From Terriglobales bacterium (GTDB taxonomy: Bacteria; Acidobacteriota; Terriglobia; Terriglobales; Acidobacteriaceae), in contig JAICLA010000004.1 of assembly GCA_025927695.1 (NCBI GenBank), positions 1 to 34,805 on the forward strand: a DNA stretch of 34,805 nt. Reading direction: 5' to 3'. Of the stretch, positions 1 through 7,919 are shown in pieces (within the stretch, counting starts at the first letter, position 1; every line of letters starts with the position of its first letter). The notes below the pieces were generated by a model that ran no database searches, had not been told where the DNA came from, and saw nothing but the letters and a program-made list of their open reading frames with translations. Position numbers and translations under genes: made by a program.

Positions 1-2412
1 ACTTTCGAATGCGATGAGCGGCTGATTGAGGCGCTGTGCTTGCCAATCGGTCTTTTCTTGCTGCCATCCGCTGGCGTGTGGGGCGAGACCGAAAAGGATC
101 TCGTGATGTCCCAGGTCTTGTGTTCCTTGGTCTTCGTATCCACCGCGGGTGCCGGGAGTGCGAACGAGGGTGAGACGGATGGTATTGTCGTCGCGCTTGT
201 CTGAACCGTTCTTGGTGTCAGTGAGAATGGTCGCGCCGGCGCCGCTTTGTGCGTCGCTGAGATCGATCCACTGGTGTGAAGCTACTTCGAACTGGCGCTC
301 ATCTTCGGTTGGACGCTGGATGGTACCAACGTCCCAGTTGTAGGTGGCGATTTGATTTTTCGCCTTGAGCGGGAAGACTGCCTTGAGATTCACGCCTTGC
401 GTCTTCCAATCGATGGAGTTGGCGAACTCGATGCGGTTGCCGGCGTCCCCGGATGCGAGACGGATGGTCTGCGTGAAATGTGAACCCTCGGCTTCGCGGT
501 CGATCTCGAGCGCAACGCGCACGGGGCCGTTTTCCACGATACGGACTTTCGCCGGACCAGTCACGTAGGCTTTCGGCTCGCGCTGTTCGTCTTCGAAGTC
601 CATGTTCCAGGCGGGCCACTGGCGGGGATTATCGATGGAGATGGCCAAGCGTATGGGGGCGGATAGAACTTCTTGATTTGATTTCTTGTCGATGATGCTT
701 GAGACATCGCCATTGCGATCAATGCTGATACGAAAACGGTCGTTCTCGAGGGAGGAATCGGTGATCTTCAAAGATGAAGCAACTGTGGAAGCGGACGATG
801 TTGGACGAACGTCGTAGACTGAGTATCCGATGGACGGAATTTTCGCGAGGAAAAGTATCTTTGTTCTGCCGTTAGGTTGATCGACTAATTGAGCGGGAGC
901 AGCTACTCCGTCAGGGCCTACAGTCTCGACCGCATGAGTGTTTTCCGGCAGAGCAATGTCAGCCTCGACGACATCTTCGCGTGCAATATTCAGCGGGTTG
1001 TACACCACGATCGCAATCCCCTGAACTCGCGTGTCCATCTGCGCCGCCACGGCGCTTGTTGCAGTGGTCATGACGGCGGCGAATTGGTTCATTGCGATGA
1101 CGTCGTCATTCCAGGCGAATTCGAATGCTTTGGGAGTCGCGGTGCCCGGAAGAATGTCGTGGAACTGGCCACCCATGACGAGCGTCCACGCATTGTTCAA
1201 ACGCTGTTGCTGATAAGGAAGGGCTCCGAGCCATGCGGCTGCAACTGAAGATTCCTCAGCGGCGGCGGCGAGCAGTTCGTTCTTGCGCATCCAGCGTTTT
1301 TGATATGCCTCTGAGGTGAGCGAGCCGGCGGAGTGATTGATGAGCTCGAGGTCGCCTTTGTAGCGAGGCATCTTGTCCGTGTTGCAGCAGGCGGCAATGT
1401 CATTGAAGATCTGATCGGCTTTGGCCCACTGTACGTTGATCGGACCACCCCCGAATCCGTTGGTGCGGGTGATGATCGACTCCATGTTCTTCAGAGAAGT
1501 CTCGTCAGGTGCGCCGCCGATGTCGCCCGTCCCGACGTAATGAAAATCGGCTTTTATGCCGGTAAGGTCGCCATTGATCTGGATACGCTTGACCCAATCT
1601 TCCTGTCGATTGCGTTGCTGGCCCTCCTGCGCGGCGGGTACGTCAGGCGACTTGCTGATGTCGTATGTGACCTCGCTTCCGTAGCTCAGCGGATTGAGCG
1701 CAGCGATGACGCTGCTTCCATCAAGCCCTTCCCAAACGCCAACGTTGAAAGGGATACCTTCAGGCGTTTGCTCGGGCGAATGTGGGCCGCCTACATGCGG
1801 CGCCGGCTGCCATCCGGATGAAAGCTTCTGCGTGGAGAATCCTTTGATGCCGGCATGGTTCAAGATGCTGGGTAATGAAGCGGGAAAGCCGAAACAATCC
1901 GGCAACATGTATTCGTTGCTGGCGATGCCGAACTCGCGGCGAAAGAACTGATTGCCGTACAGCACCTGACGAATGATGGATTCGGCATTAGGAGAATTGA
2001 CGTCGCCTTCTTCCATCGAGGAGCCGGCAGGGAACCAGCGTCCGGCTGCGACATATTTCTTCATGCGGTCGAAATCCGCGGGGTAATACTCCTTCATCAA
2101 GCGATAACGGTTCGCTCCGGTGAAGTTGAAGATATAGTGCGGATATTTTTCAAACAGAGCGAAATTGTTGCGCAGCGTCTTGGAAAGATATTCCTGGATG
2201 GTCTGTGGATATTCCCATCGCCATTCTGTGTCTAAGTGCGCGTAGCCGACGACGTACAGCGTGGGGTCCTTGCTGAGATCCGTCTTTGGCTGCGTGCTTC
2301 TTTTCTGAGTGCTCTTCGGCGCAGATGTCACGGGCTTCGGCTTAGAAGTTTGTGCGGCGGTCGAAGCCAACAAGGCGCAGACAAAAATGCCAAAGGTGCG
2401 GCGGATGGACAT
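1..2412 (-). CDS. Secreted glycoside hydrolase family 38 alpha-mannosidase (3' end outside window)
   Basis: The frame is open from an ATG at 2412 down to base 1, 804 codons without a stop, so the C-terminus lies beyond the left edge. The start is supported by a GGGAGAG ribosome site just upstream. Residues 1-21 form a signal peptide ending near STAAQ, followed by a Lys/Ser/Thr/Pro-rich linker (about 22-48). The GH38 catalytic domain follows: the zinc-site motif AHLDTEWRWEYP (H59, D61) and the nucleophile motif LPDCFGF (D172 expected to be the catalytic Asp). The later part (from about residue 480) matches the beta-sandwich C-terminal half of the family. The family cleaves alpha-mannosides from glycans, so a periplasmic or surface role in mannan or glycoprotein-glycan breakdown is inferred. 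A tRNA lies 96 bases upstream on the same strand. Family assignment is firm; exact substrate linkage cannot be read. Confidence 0.88.
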   Translation of the reverse strand, partial: MSIRRTFGIFVCALLASTAAQTSKPKPVTSAPKSTQKRSTQPKTDLSKDPTLYVVGYAHLDTEWRWEYPQTIQEYLSKTLRNNFALFEKYPHYIFNFTGANRYRLMKEYYPADFDRMKKYVAAGRWFPAGSSMEEGDVNSPNAESIIRQVLYGNQFFRREFGIASNEYMLPDCFGFPASLPSILNHAGIKGFSTQKLSSGWQPAPHVGGPHSPEQTPEGIPFNVGVWEGLDGSSVIAALNPLSYGSEVTYDISKSPDVPAAQEGQQRNRQEDWVKRIQINGDLTGIKADFHYVGTGDIGGAPDETSLKNMESIITRTNGFGGGPINVQWAKADQIFNDIAACCNTDKMPRYKGDLELINHSAGSLTSEAYQKRWMRKNELLAAAAEESSVAAAWLGALPYQQQRLNNAWTLVMGGQFHDILPGTATPKAFEFAWNDDVIAMNQFAAVMTTATSAVAAQMDTRVQGIAIVVYNPLNIAREDVVEADIALPENTHAVETVGPDGVAAPAQLVDQPNGRTKILFLAKIPSIGYSVYDVRPTSSASTVASSLKITDSSLENDRFRISIDRNGDVSSIIDKKSNQEVLSAPIRLAISIDNPRQWPAWNMDFEDEQREPKAYVTGPAKVRIVENGPVRVALEIDREAEGSHFTQTIRLASGDAGNRIEFANSIDWKTQGVNLKAVFPLKAKNQIATYNWDVGTIQRPTEDERQFEVASHQWIDLSDAQSGAGATILTDTKNGSDKRDDNTIRLTLVRTPGTRGGYEDQGTQDLGHHEILFGLAPHASGWQQEKTDWQAQRLNQPLIAFES

Positions 2413-2508
2413 GAACTCTCTCCCGAATTCGTGCGGGATATGTATACACGCTTGGCGGAGCGGATGGCGAGTTTGTGCGGGGAGGGGACCGAAAATTTAT
2501 GTGAAAAC

Positions 2509-2585
2509 TGGTGGCGGCGTGTGGACTCGAACCACAGACCTACGGATTATGAGACCGTCGCTCTAACCACCTGAGCTACGCCGCC
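2509..2585 (-). tRNA. tRNA-Met (CAU anticodon), CCA encoded
   Basis: Read on the minus strand, the 77 bases fold as a full cloverleaf. The seven-base acceptor stem GGCGGCG/CGCCGCC is perfect. The D arm is GCTCAGGTGGTTAGAGC, the anticodon loop CTCATAA carries CAT, and the T arm contains GGTTCGAGTCC. The 3' CCA is encoded at 2509-2511. Position 31:39 of the anticodon stem is a T-T mismatch. The CAU anticodon fits elongator Met; a lysidine-modified tRNA-Ile2 also carries CAU and cannot be excluded by eye. It does not look like an initiator tRNA because the acceptor begins with a paired G-C. Confidence 0.93.
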
Positions 2586-2599
2586 GATTGTGAGGGAAG

Positions 2600-2625
2600 A
2601 AAAAAGAAGCCGCCTGGACGGGCGG
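2600..2625 (-). terminator. Terminator-like hairpin between the tRNA promoter and the tRNA
   Basis: On the minus strand, CCGCC (2625-2621) pairs with GGCGG (2614-2610) across a six-base loop and is followed by CTTCTTTTTTCTT. It lies 24 bases before the tRNA 5' end and downstream of the promoter at 2650-2678, so it would act within the tRNA leader. The stem is only five pairs, so it may be a leader or processing element instead. Confidence 0.45.
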
Positions 2626-2649
2626 TCTCTCTAAGACTCAACTCGTACG

Positions 2650-2678
2650 ATTCTAAAAGCAGCTTAAAACGCTGTCAA
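2650..2678 (-). promoter_or_regulatory. Sigma-70 promoter for the tRNA gene
   Basis: On the minus strand, TTGACA (2678-2673) is followed after exactly 17 bases by TAGAAT (2655-2650). This is a near-consensus housekeeping promoter pointing at the tRNA, with a start predicted near 2643. Confidence 0.72.
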
Positions 2679-2778
2679 ACTTGAGCTTGCGCGGAATCCA
2701 TACAACTCGCAAATCGCCTCGGGCACTCTCATCATGCAAAGATCGTGTGCGGGTGAAAAAACTTTCTCCGGGGTATTG

Positions 2779-4515
2779 ATGTCAGTGCAAAAGGGACTTG
2801 CCCGTCTTAGTTTTCTTCTCATCGTTTTATTCGGAATCCTCCAGCTCACTGGGTGCGGTGGGGGTCTGGGAGCGTCCAGCGAGCCGGCTCCGACTGGCAC
2901 GACTACGCCTTCGCCCACTCCACCAACGACACCGACTACGCCCGCTCCCCCTACATCTGGTTCTGCCCTGCCGGGCATCTTCCGCTACAAGATCGATCTA
3001 TCTGGAACGGGCGCCAACACAAACGAAACTGCACTCACCCTTAGCAACGTGAATGCCACCAGCTTCGGTCGGCTCATGAAAAAAGGACTCGACGGGCTGA
3101 TCTTCGCGGAGCCGCTCTACGTGGCGAATCTATCGATCGCGGGCGGGACTCACAACGTGTTGTACGTGGCCACCGAACATGACATCGTCTACGCGCTCGA
3201 TGCCGACAGTCTGGCAGTTCTATGGACGCGCAACTTTACTGATCCCGCGAACGGTGTGACCACCGTCGCCAACGCGAATGACGGCAAAGGGCGCACTTTC
3301 CTTGGGCCCACCGTCGGCATTACTGGTACCCCAGTTATAGATTCCAATTCACAGACGCTTTACGTTTCTGCAATGACGAATGAGAAAGGCGCGATCAAGC
3401 ACAAACTGCATGCCATTAGCTTGATCGATGGCTCTGAAAAGTTCGGCGGGCCGACCGAGTTTGTCGCTACCGCAGCGGGCACTGGCATCGGCAATGACGG
3501 TAATGGGAATATCCCGTTCCTTCCTGAGCCGCAGAACCAGCGCACCGGATTGTTGCTGGTGAATGGCGTAGTCTATGTCGCCTTCGCTTCTTACTCTGAT
3601 GTAGAGCCATATCACGGCTGGGTCTTCGCCGTGGACGCTTCGACAATGAAGATCCTTGCTTCTTTGAATGTGACGCCGAGTACCGAAGGCGGCGGCATCT
3701 GGCAATCAGGCGCGGCTCCGGTAGCGGACGCCGAAGGCAACGTTTATCTGCAGACCGGCGATGGTGAGTTCACCATGAATACCGGTGGCAAAGATATAGG
3801 CGACAGCACACTCAAGCTGCATCTCGACGGCAATAGTCTGGACATCGTGGATTGGTTCACGCCGTTCAACCAGGATTGTCTTAATCGGGGTGATCTTGAT
3901 TACGGCTCTGGTGGTGCGATGCTGCTGCCCGACCAGACCGGCGCACATCCGCATCTTCTCATCGCAGGCACAAAAGAAGGACGGATCTACTTGCTTGACC
4001 GCGACAATCTTGGCCACTTCAGCGCCAGTGGCAGCAATCCGCAGATCCCGCAAGACCTGTTGATCAATCCAGCGCCATGCGGGCAAACGAGCAACGACAC
4101 TACGTTCCGCATCTACGGCACTCCTACGTTGTGGAATAACACGGTCTACATGGGCTCAGTGTTCAGTGGCGTGCGAGCATTCAGTCTGGCGAATGCTCAC
4201 CTCACACAGACTGGCATCACCAACGCGACCATCCAAGGCAACGGGCAACAAGGTCGAGGCGTGATTCCGGTCATCACTGCAAATGGCAGCACGCAAGGGA
4301 TTCTGTGGTTCGTGGAGTTTCGGCTCGATCACACGATCGTGTTGCACGCCTATGACGCTGCCAATCTGAGCCACGAACTCTACAACTCAAATCAGAATGC
4401 GGGGCGCGATGCGTTAGGTAACGGTGCGGTATTCGTGGTGCCAACAATCATTAATGGCAAGGTATATGTGACCTCCGGCGGGGGCACATTGAATGTGTAC
4501 GGAATCTTGCACTAA
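2779..4515 (+). CDS. PQQ-type beta-propeller repeat lipoprotein
   Basis: I chose the ATG at 2779 rather than upstream starts because it directly precedes a lipoprotein signal peptide: charged MSVQKGLAR, a hydrophobic stretch, then the lipobox LTGC (578 residues in all). A Pro/Thr-rich linker follows. The body shows repeated propeller blades of the PQQ/BamB type: NVLYVATEHDIVYALDADSL, GTPVIDSNSQTLYVSA, GRIYLLDRDNLG and a closing KVYVTSGGGTLNVYG. No enzyme-specific calcium/PQQ site is obvious, so binding of PQQ itself is not claimed. The protein is expected to be lipid-anchored in the periplasm or outer membrane, perhaps as a scaffold or redox partner. The next gene, 188 bases downstream on the same strand, is a di-heme peroxidase, so both products are extracytoplasmic. 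Confidence 0.8.
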   Translation: MSVQKGLARLSFLLIVLFGILQLTGCGGGLGASSEPAPTGTTTPSPTPPTTPTTPAPPTSGSALPGIFRYKIDLSGTGANTNETALTLSNVNATSFGRLMKKGLDGLIFAEPLYVANLSIAGGTHNVLYVATEHDIVYALDADSLAVLWTRNFTDPANGVTTVANANDGKGRTFLGPTVGITGTPVIDSNSQTLYVSAMTNEKGAIKHKLHAISLIDGSEKFGGPTEFVATAAGTGIGNDGNGNIPFLPEPQNQRTGLLLVNGVVYVAFASYSDVEPYHGWVFAVDASTMKILASLNVTPSTEGGGIWQSGAAPVADAEGNVYLQTGDGEFTMNTGGKDIGDSTLKLHLDGNSLDIVDWFTPFNQDCLNRGDLDYGSGGAMLLPDQTGAHPHLLIAGTKEGRIYLLDRDNLGHFSASGSNPQIPQDLLINPAPCGQTSNDTTFRIYGTPTLWNNTVYMGSVFSGVRAFSLANAHLTQTGITNATIQGNGQQGRGVIPVITANGSTQGILWFVEFRLDHTIVLHAYDAANLSHELYNSNQNAGRDALGNGAVFVVPTIINGKVYVTSGGGTLNVYGILH

Positions 4516-4703
4516 ATGCGCGGCTGAAAGGGCAAATTCTGCAAGAATCTGCACATTTTCATAGAATGCCGAGTGGCGCTTCTCCCACAATGTGATTAAG
4601 CAGATTTTTTGCTTGTCCGAAGCCCTTTTTTTGAACTACTCTCTCTCACCTGCTTTTCCCAGGCCCCTTTGTAAATCCTTTAAGACCCAAGAGGCGCCAC
4701 CTC

Positions 4704-6086
4704 ATGTTCAAAGTACCTTCGCGCAGACATTTCGCACTGATTGCTTCCATTTGTACGCTGCTTTTGTTTTTCACCTATGGAGTAACAGCGGACAGCCATT
4801 CTCCTAACCTCCAGGCATTCCCTAACGGTAGCGGCACGCTGAAGACTTTTTCCACCCAGGGCAGCATCAACCTGAGCAGTGCTTTCTTCCAAAGTCTAGG
4901 AACGAATGGACGGACGTGCGCCAGTTGCCATGAGCCCACCGATGGTTGGGGGATAACGCCGGAGCATGTGCAGGCGCGCTTTGATGCTGATGGCGGCCTC
5001 GATCCGATCTTCAGTCCAGTGGATGGCGCGGTCTGCCCCACGGCGGACGTCTCCACAGTAGATGCCCGACGCCAGGCGTATCGCATGCTGTTGACCAAAG
5101 GTTTGATCCGCGTATCGATGCCGATGCCGGCGAATGCGGCGTTTACGTTAGAGTCGATCGACGATCCTTATAACTGTGCCACACCGCAAGCGCTGGCGCT
5201 GTTCCGCCGTCCGTTGCCGGCCACGAACCTGCGCTTCCTGAGCGCGGTCATGTGGGACGGTCGCGAGAGCGCAGCCGGACAATCGCTCGTTTACGATCTG
5301 ACTTCGCAGGCGAACGACGCAACGCTCGGCCACGCGCAAGCCTCAGCGGCGCCTACTGCCGCGCAGTTGAAAGACATTGTGGACTTCGAAATGTCGTTGA
5401 CGTCCGCGCAGGCTACTGACAACGACGCTGGCAACTTGGACGCTGAAGGCGGCAACGGCGGTCCGCAGAGCTTAGTTTCGCAAGAATTCTTCTTAGGTAT
5501 TAACGATCCGCTTGGCCTGAATCCGACGGGCAAACCGTTCGACTCAAGCGCCATGACCATGTACGCGAAGTGGGCGAACCTGAACAGCTCGCCGAACGCG
5601 AAGTATAGTGAAGCGCGCGCTGCAGTCGCCCGTGGTGAAGTGCTGTTCAACACGCTGCCTATCCCGATTGAAGGCGTTGCCGGCATCAATGATGTCTTGA
5701 ACCAGAAGACTGTGATCGGAAACTGCACCACGTGCCACGATTCACCGAACGTGGGCGACCACTCTGTTTCGCAGCCGTTGAATATCGGTCTGGTGGATGC
5801 ATCACGTCGCACGCCCGACATGCCGCTCTACACCTTCCGTTGCAACCTGACCGGACAGACGATTCAAGTGACCGATCCGGGGCGAGCATTGATCTCGGGA
5901 CGGTGTGAAGATATCGGCAAGTTCAAAGGCGCGATCCTGCGTGGCTTGGCTTCCCGTGCACCGTACTTCCATAACGGAAGCGCTGCGACTTTGATGGACG
6001 CGGTGGAGTTCTACAACACGAGGTTCAACCTGCAACTGAGTTCTCAACAGAAGTCTGACTTGGTAGCATTCCTGAAAACTCTGTAG
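4704..6086 (+). CDS. Di-heme cytochrome c peroxidase/MauG-family protein
   Basis: The 460-residue product starts with an N-terminal signal or anchor (about residues 8-29). It carries two c-type heme motifs, CASCH at 72-76 and CTTCH at 341-345, which is the two-domain layout of bacterial di-heme peroxidases. The family's WDGRES segment after a VMWDGRE-like motif and the C-terminal RAPYFHNGSAATL motif are also present. These proteins reduce peroxide with electrons from small cytochromes, or, in the MauG branch, oxidise protein substrates. I cannot tell which applies here. An AAGAGG ribosome site sits nine bases before the ATG. The gene ends at a strong intrinsic terminator. Function in the periplasm is expected because heme attachment occurs there. 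Confidence 0.87.
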   Translation: MFKVPSRRHFALIASICTLLLFFTYGVTADSHSPNLQAFPNGSGTLKTFSTQGSINLSSAFFQSLGTNGRTCASCHEPTDGWGITPEHVQARFDADGGLDPIFSPVDGAVCPTADVSTVDARRQAYRMLLTKGLIRVSMPMPANAAFTLESIDDPYNCATPQALALFRRPLPATNLRFLSAVMWDGRESAAGQSLVYDLTSQANDATLGHAQASAAPTAAQLKDIVDFEMSLTSAQATDNDAGNLDAEGGNGGPQSLVSQEFFLGINDPLGLNPTGKPFDSSAMTMYAKWANLNSSPNAKYSEARAAVARGEVLFNTLPIPIEGVAGINDVLNQKTVIGNCTTCHDSPNVGDHSVSQPLNIGLVDASRRTPDMPLYTFRCNLTGQTIQVTDPGRALISGRCEDIGKFKGAILRGLASRAPYFHNGSAATLMDAVEFYNTRFNLQLSSQQKSDLVAFLKTL

Positions 6087-6104
6087 TCATCCGGCAAAAC
6101 AATC

Positions 6105-6142
6105 ACGCCAGCGGCAAAAGTCGCTGGCGTTTCTTTTGTTTT
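6105..6142. terminator. Bidirectional intrinsic terminator
   Basis: A nine-pair stem, ACGCCAGCG (6105-6113) with CGCTGGCGT (6122-6130), has an eight-base loop and is followed by TTCTTTTGTTTT. On the other strand the hairpin is followed by GATTGTTTTGCC, so it can serve both the di-heme gene (stop at 6086) and the convergent cation transporter (stop at 6150). Confidence 0.88.
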
Positions 6143-6149
6143 GACATTC

Positions 6150-7100
6150 TTAGGCCGCGTCTTTGCGCTTGGTCGGGTCGTCGCTCAGCAATGCCGGCTG
6201 TATCGACATGCGGAACATGGTCGGCTCTTTCTGGCGAATGGTCTTCTCGATACGGTGAATCGCTTTCTCGATCTCTGCTACATTTAGCCCGCGTTGAAAC
6301 TGCACTTCCACGATCAGCAAGGCTTCGTTCGGCCCCAACTGCATGGTATTCAGTAGCCCCACCGCCTCTACTGTTGGATCAGCAGTGATCAACTGCCGCA
6401 CTTTCCCGATACGTTTGCGCGTGGTGCGCTCGCCGATGAGAAGTGCTCCGGTCTCGCGTCCCATGAAGAAGGCAAGTCCGGCGAGTAGTACGCCGATGAG
6501 GATCGATCCGGCTGGGTCGAAATAGGGACTGTGAAAATGATGCCCGAGGAAAACGGCAAGAAACGCGATGGCGTTTCCCGCCAAGCCCGCGCAGTCTTCA
6601 AGGAAAACGGTAAATATCGTTGGGTCCTTGCTTCCGACGATCTCGTCAAAAACGCTTTCATTCCTGCTTTTTTGACGGCGTAACTCGCGGTATGACACCT
6701 GCCAGGAATACAGATCGAGCGCTGCGGCGATGAGGAGCACTACATAACTTACCGTGGGACTGCCGGAACTGAGATGCGGATCCATCATCTCGCGGATACC
6801 GTGATAGATGGTGACTCCGCCGCCGGCGCCGAAGATGTACACCGCGACCAGGAGAGAATAAAAGTAGAGGGCTTTGCCGTGCCCGAAGGGATGAAGCCGA
6901 TCGGGCGGCCGTTTGCTGCGATGCATGCCCCATAGCAGGAGAACTTCGTTGCCGCTGTCCACACTAGTGTGGATCGCTTCTGCCAGCATCGACGAACTTC
7001 CGGAAACGGCAGCTGCGAAAAACTTGGCGCAGGCAATGGCAAGGTTTGAGAAGATCGCCACCCATACCACTTTTTTGGAGCGGTCCATCGCCATGTGCAT
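6150..7100 (-). CDS. Cation diffusion facilitator (CDF) transporter
   Basis: The 316-residue protein has about six membrane helices and then a cytosolic ferredoxin-like domain (about 205-300). Helix 2 carries the metal-site motif H44xxxD48 (HTSVD), and the family signature HPFGHG lies in the following loop. In helix 5, where many CDFs repeat HxxxD, this one reads FLEDCAGLAG, as in the ZnT9/SLC30A9-like branch. CDF proteins export Zn2+ or similar divalent cations by proton exchange, but this branch is less well understood, so the metal is not assigned. ATGs at 7100, 7094 and 7088 are all possible and none has a clear ribosome site. The gene is convergent with the di-heme gene and divergent from rpiA. 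Confidence 0.85.
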   Translation of the reverse strand: MHMAMDRSKKVVWVAIFSNLAIACAKFFAAAVSGSSSMLAEAIHTSVDSGNEVLLLWGMHRSKRPPDRLHPFGHGKALYFYSLLVAVYIFGAGGGVTIYHGIREMMDPHLSSGSPTVSYVVLLIAAALDLYSWQVSYRELRRQKSRNESVFDEIVGSKDPTIFTVFLEDCAGLAGNAIAFLAVFLGHHFHSPYFDPAGSILIGVLLAGLAFFMGRETGALLIGERTTRKRIGKVRQLITADPTVEAVGLLNTMQLGPNEALLIVEVQFQRGLNVAEIEKAIHRIEKTIRQKEPTMFRMSIQPALLSDDPTKRKDAA

Positions 7101-7187
7101 TTGGATGCGCTGGCTTTAGGCGGTGTAGCAAACTGACGCCGCACGAAAGTGGCAACCTTTTATGCCGATGCGTGTAAGCTAATCGGC

Positions 7188-7880
7188 GTGAATCCAGCAG
7201 AATCAGAAAAGAAGCTGGCCGCCGAGGCGGCCGTCGAATATGTGAACGACGGCATGGTCATTGGTCTGGGCACAGGCAGCACCGCTGCCTATGCCGTGGT
7301 GAAGATCGGCGAACGAGTGAAGGAGGGTTTGCACATCACGGCTACGTCATCTTCGCTAGCCACCGAACAACTGGCGCGCGGCCTGAATATTCCGCTGCTG
7401 GAGTTTAGCGGGATCTCGCGGCTCGATCTGGCGATCGACGGCGCAGATGAGATCGATCCACAGCTGCGTGCGGTGAAGGGCGGAGGCGGCGCGCTGTTTC
7501 GCGAAAAGATATTAGCGGCAGCTTCAGACAGGATGATCTGCATCGCCGACCCAAGTAAGTTGGTGGAGAGACTTGGCAAGGCGAAGTTGCCGGTGGAAGT
7601 GCTGCCGTTCGCCGCTGCGTTCGTGGAAAAGTCGTTAGGCGATTTATGCACTCGCGTGGCCGTTCGTCAGTCGGGATCAGGCTCGCGATTTGTGACTGAT
7701 CAGGGCAATTGCATCTTCGATATGCATTTTGATGAGCCCTACGATCCACTAGAACTGGCTACCGCACTTAAGACGATACCCGGAGTGATCGAGCACGGGT
7801 TGTTCCTTTCCGAGATCGACATGCTGATCGTCGCGCATGGGGACAAGGTCGCGAAGATCAATCGCCAAGGCATGCTCTGA
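7188..7880 (+). CDS. rpiA: Ribose-5-phosphate isomerase A
   Basis: RpiA interconverts ribose-5-phosphate and ribulose-5-phosphate in the non-oxidative pentose phosphate pathway, in the cytoplasm. The phosphate-binding motif GLGTGSTA is at residues 26-33. The catalytic region DGADEID and KGGGGALFREK follows, and the C-terminus keeps the usual HGLF segment. I chose the GTG at 7188 (230 residues) because the product then starts right before the conserved first helix and has normal family length. An in-frame GTG at 7149 would add 13 residues with no family resemblance, though it cannot be excluded. The next gene starts 39 bases later on the same strand but is functionally unrelated. Confidence 0.93.
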   Translation: MNPAESEKKLAAEAAVEYVNDGMVIGLGTGSTAAYAVVKIGERVKEGLHITATSSSLATEQLARGLNIPLLEFSGISRLDLAIDGADEIDPQLRAVKGGGGALFREKILAAASDRMICIADPSKLVERLGKAKLPVEVLPFAAAFVEKSLGDLCTRVAVRQSGSGSRFVTDQGNCIFDMHFDEPYDPLELATALKTIPGVIEHGLFLSEIDMLIVAHGDKVAKINRQGML

Positions 7881-7919
7881 CCTGCGCATGCGTCAAGACT
7901 GCGCTAAAATTCCAGTCCC

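Noticed and set aside
2236-2574. A plus-strand frame ending RVDSNHRPTDYETVALTT
   Set aside because: The C-terminal residues are the antisense translation of the tRNA at 2509-2585, a classic false gene. The rest lies opposite the mannosidase gene.
4527-4632. AAAGGGC and GCCCTTT followed by a T-run after the propeller lipoprotein gene, as a terminator
   Set aside because: The complementary arms are about 90 bases apart with no convincing inner folding, so a chance match is likely. I see no better terminator in this gap.
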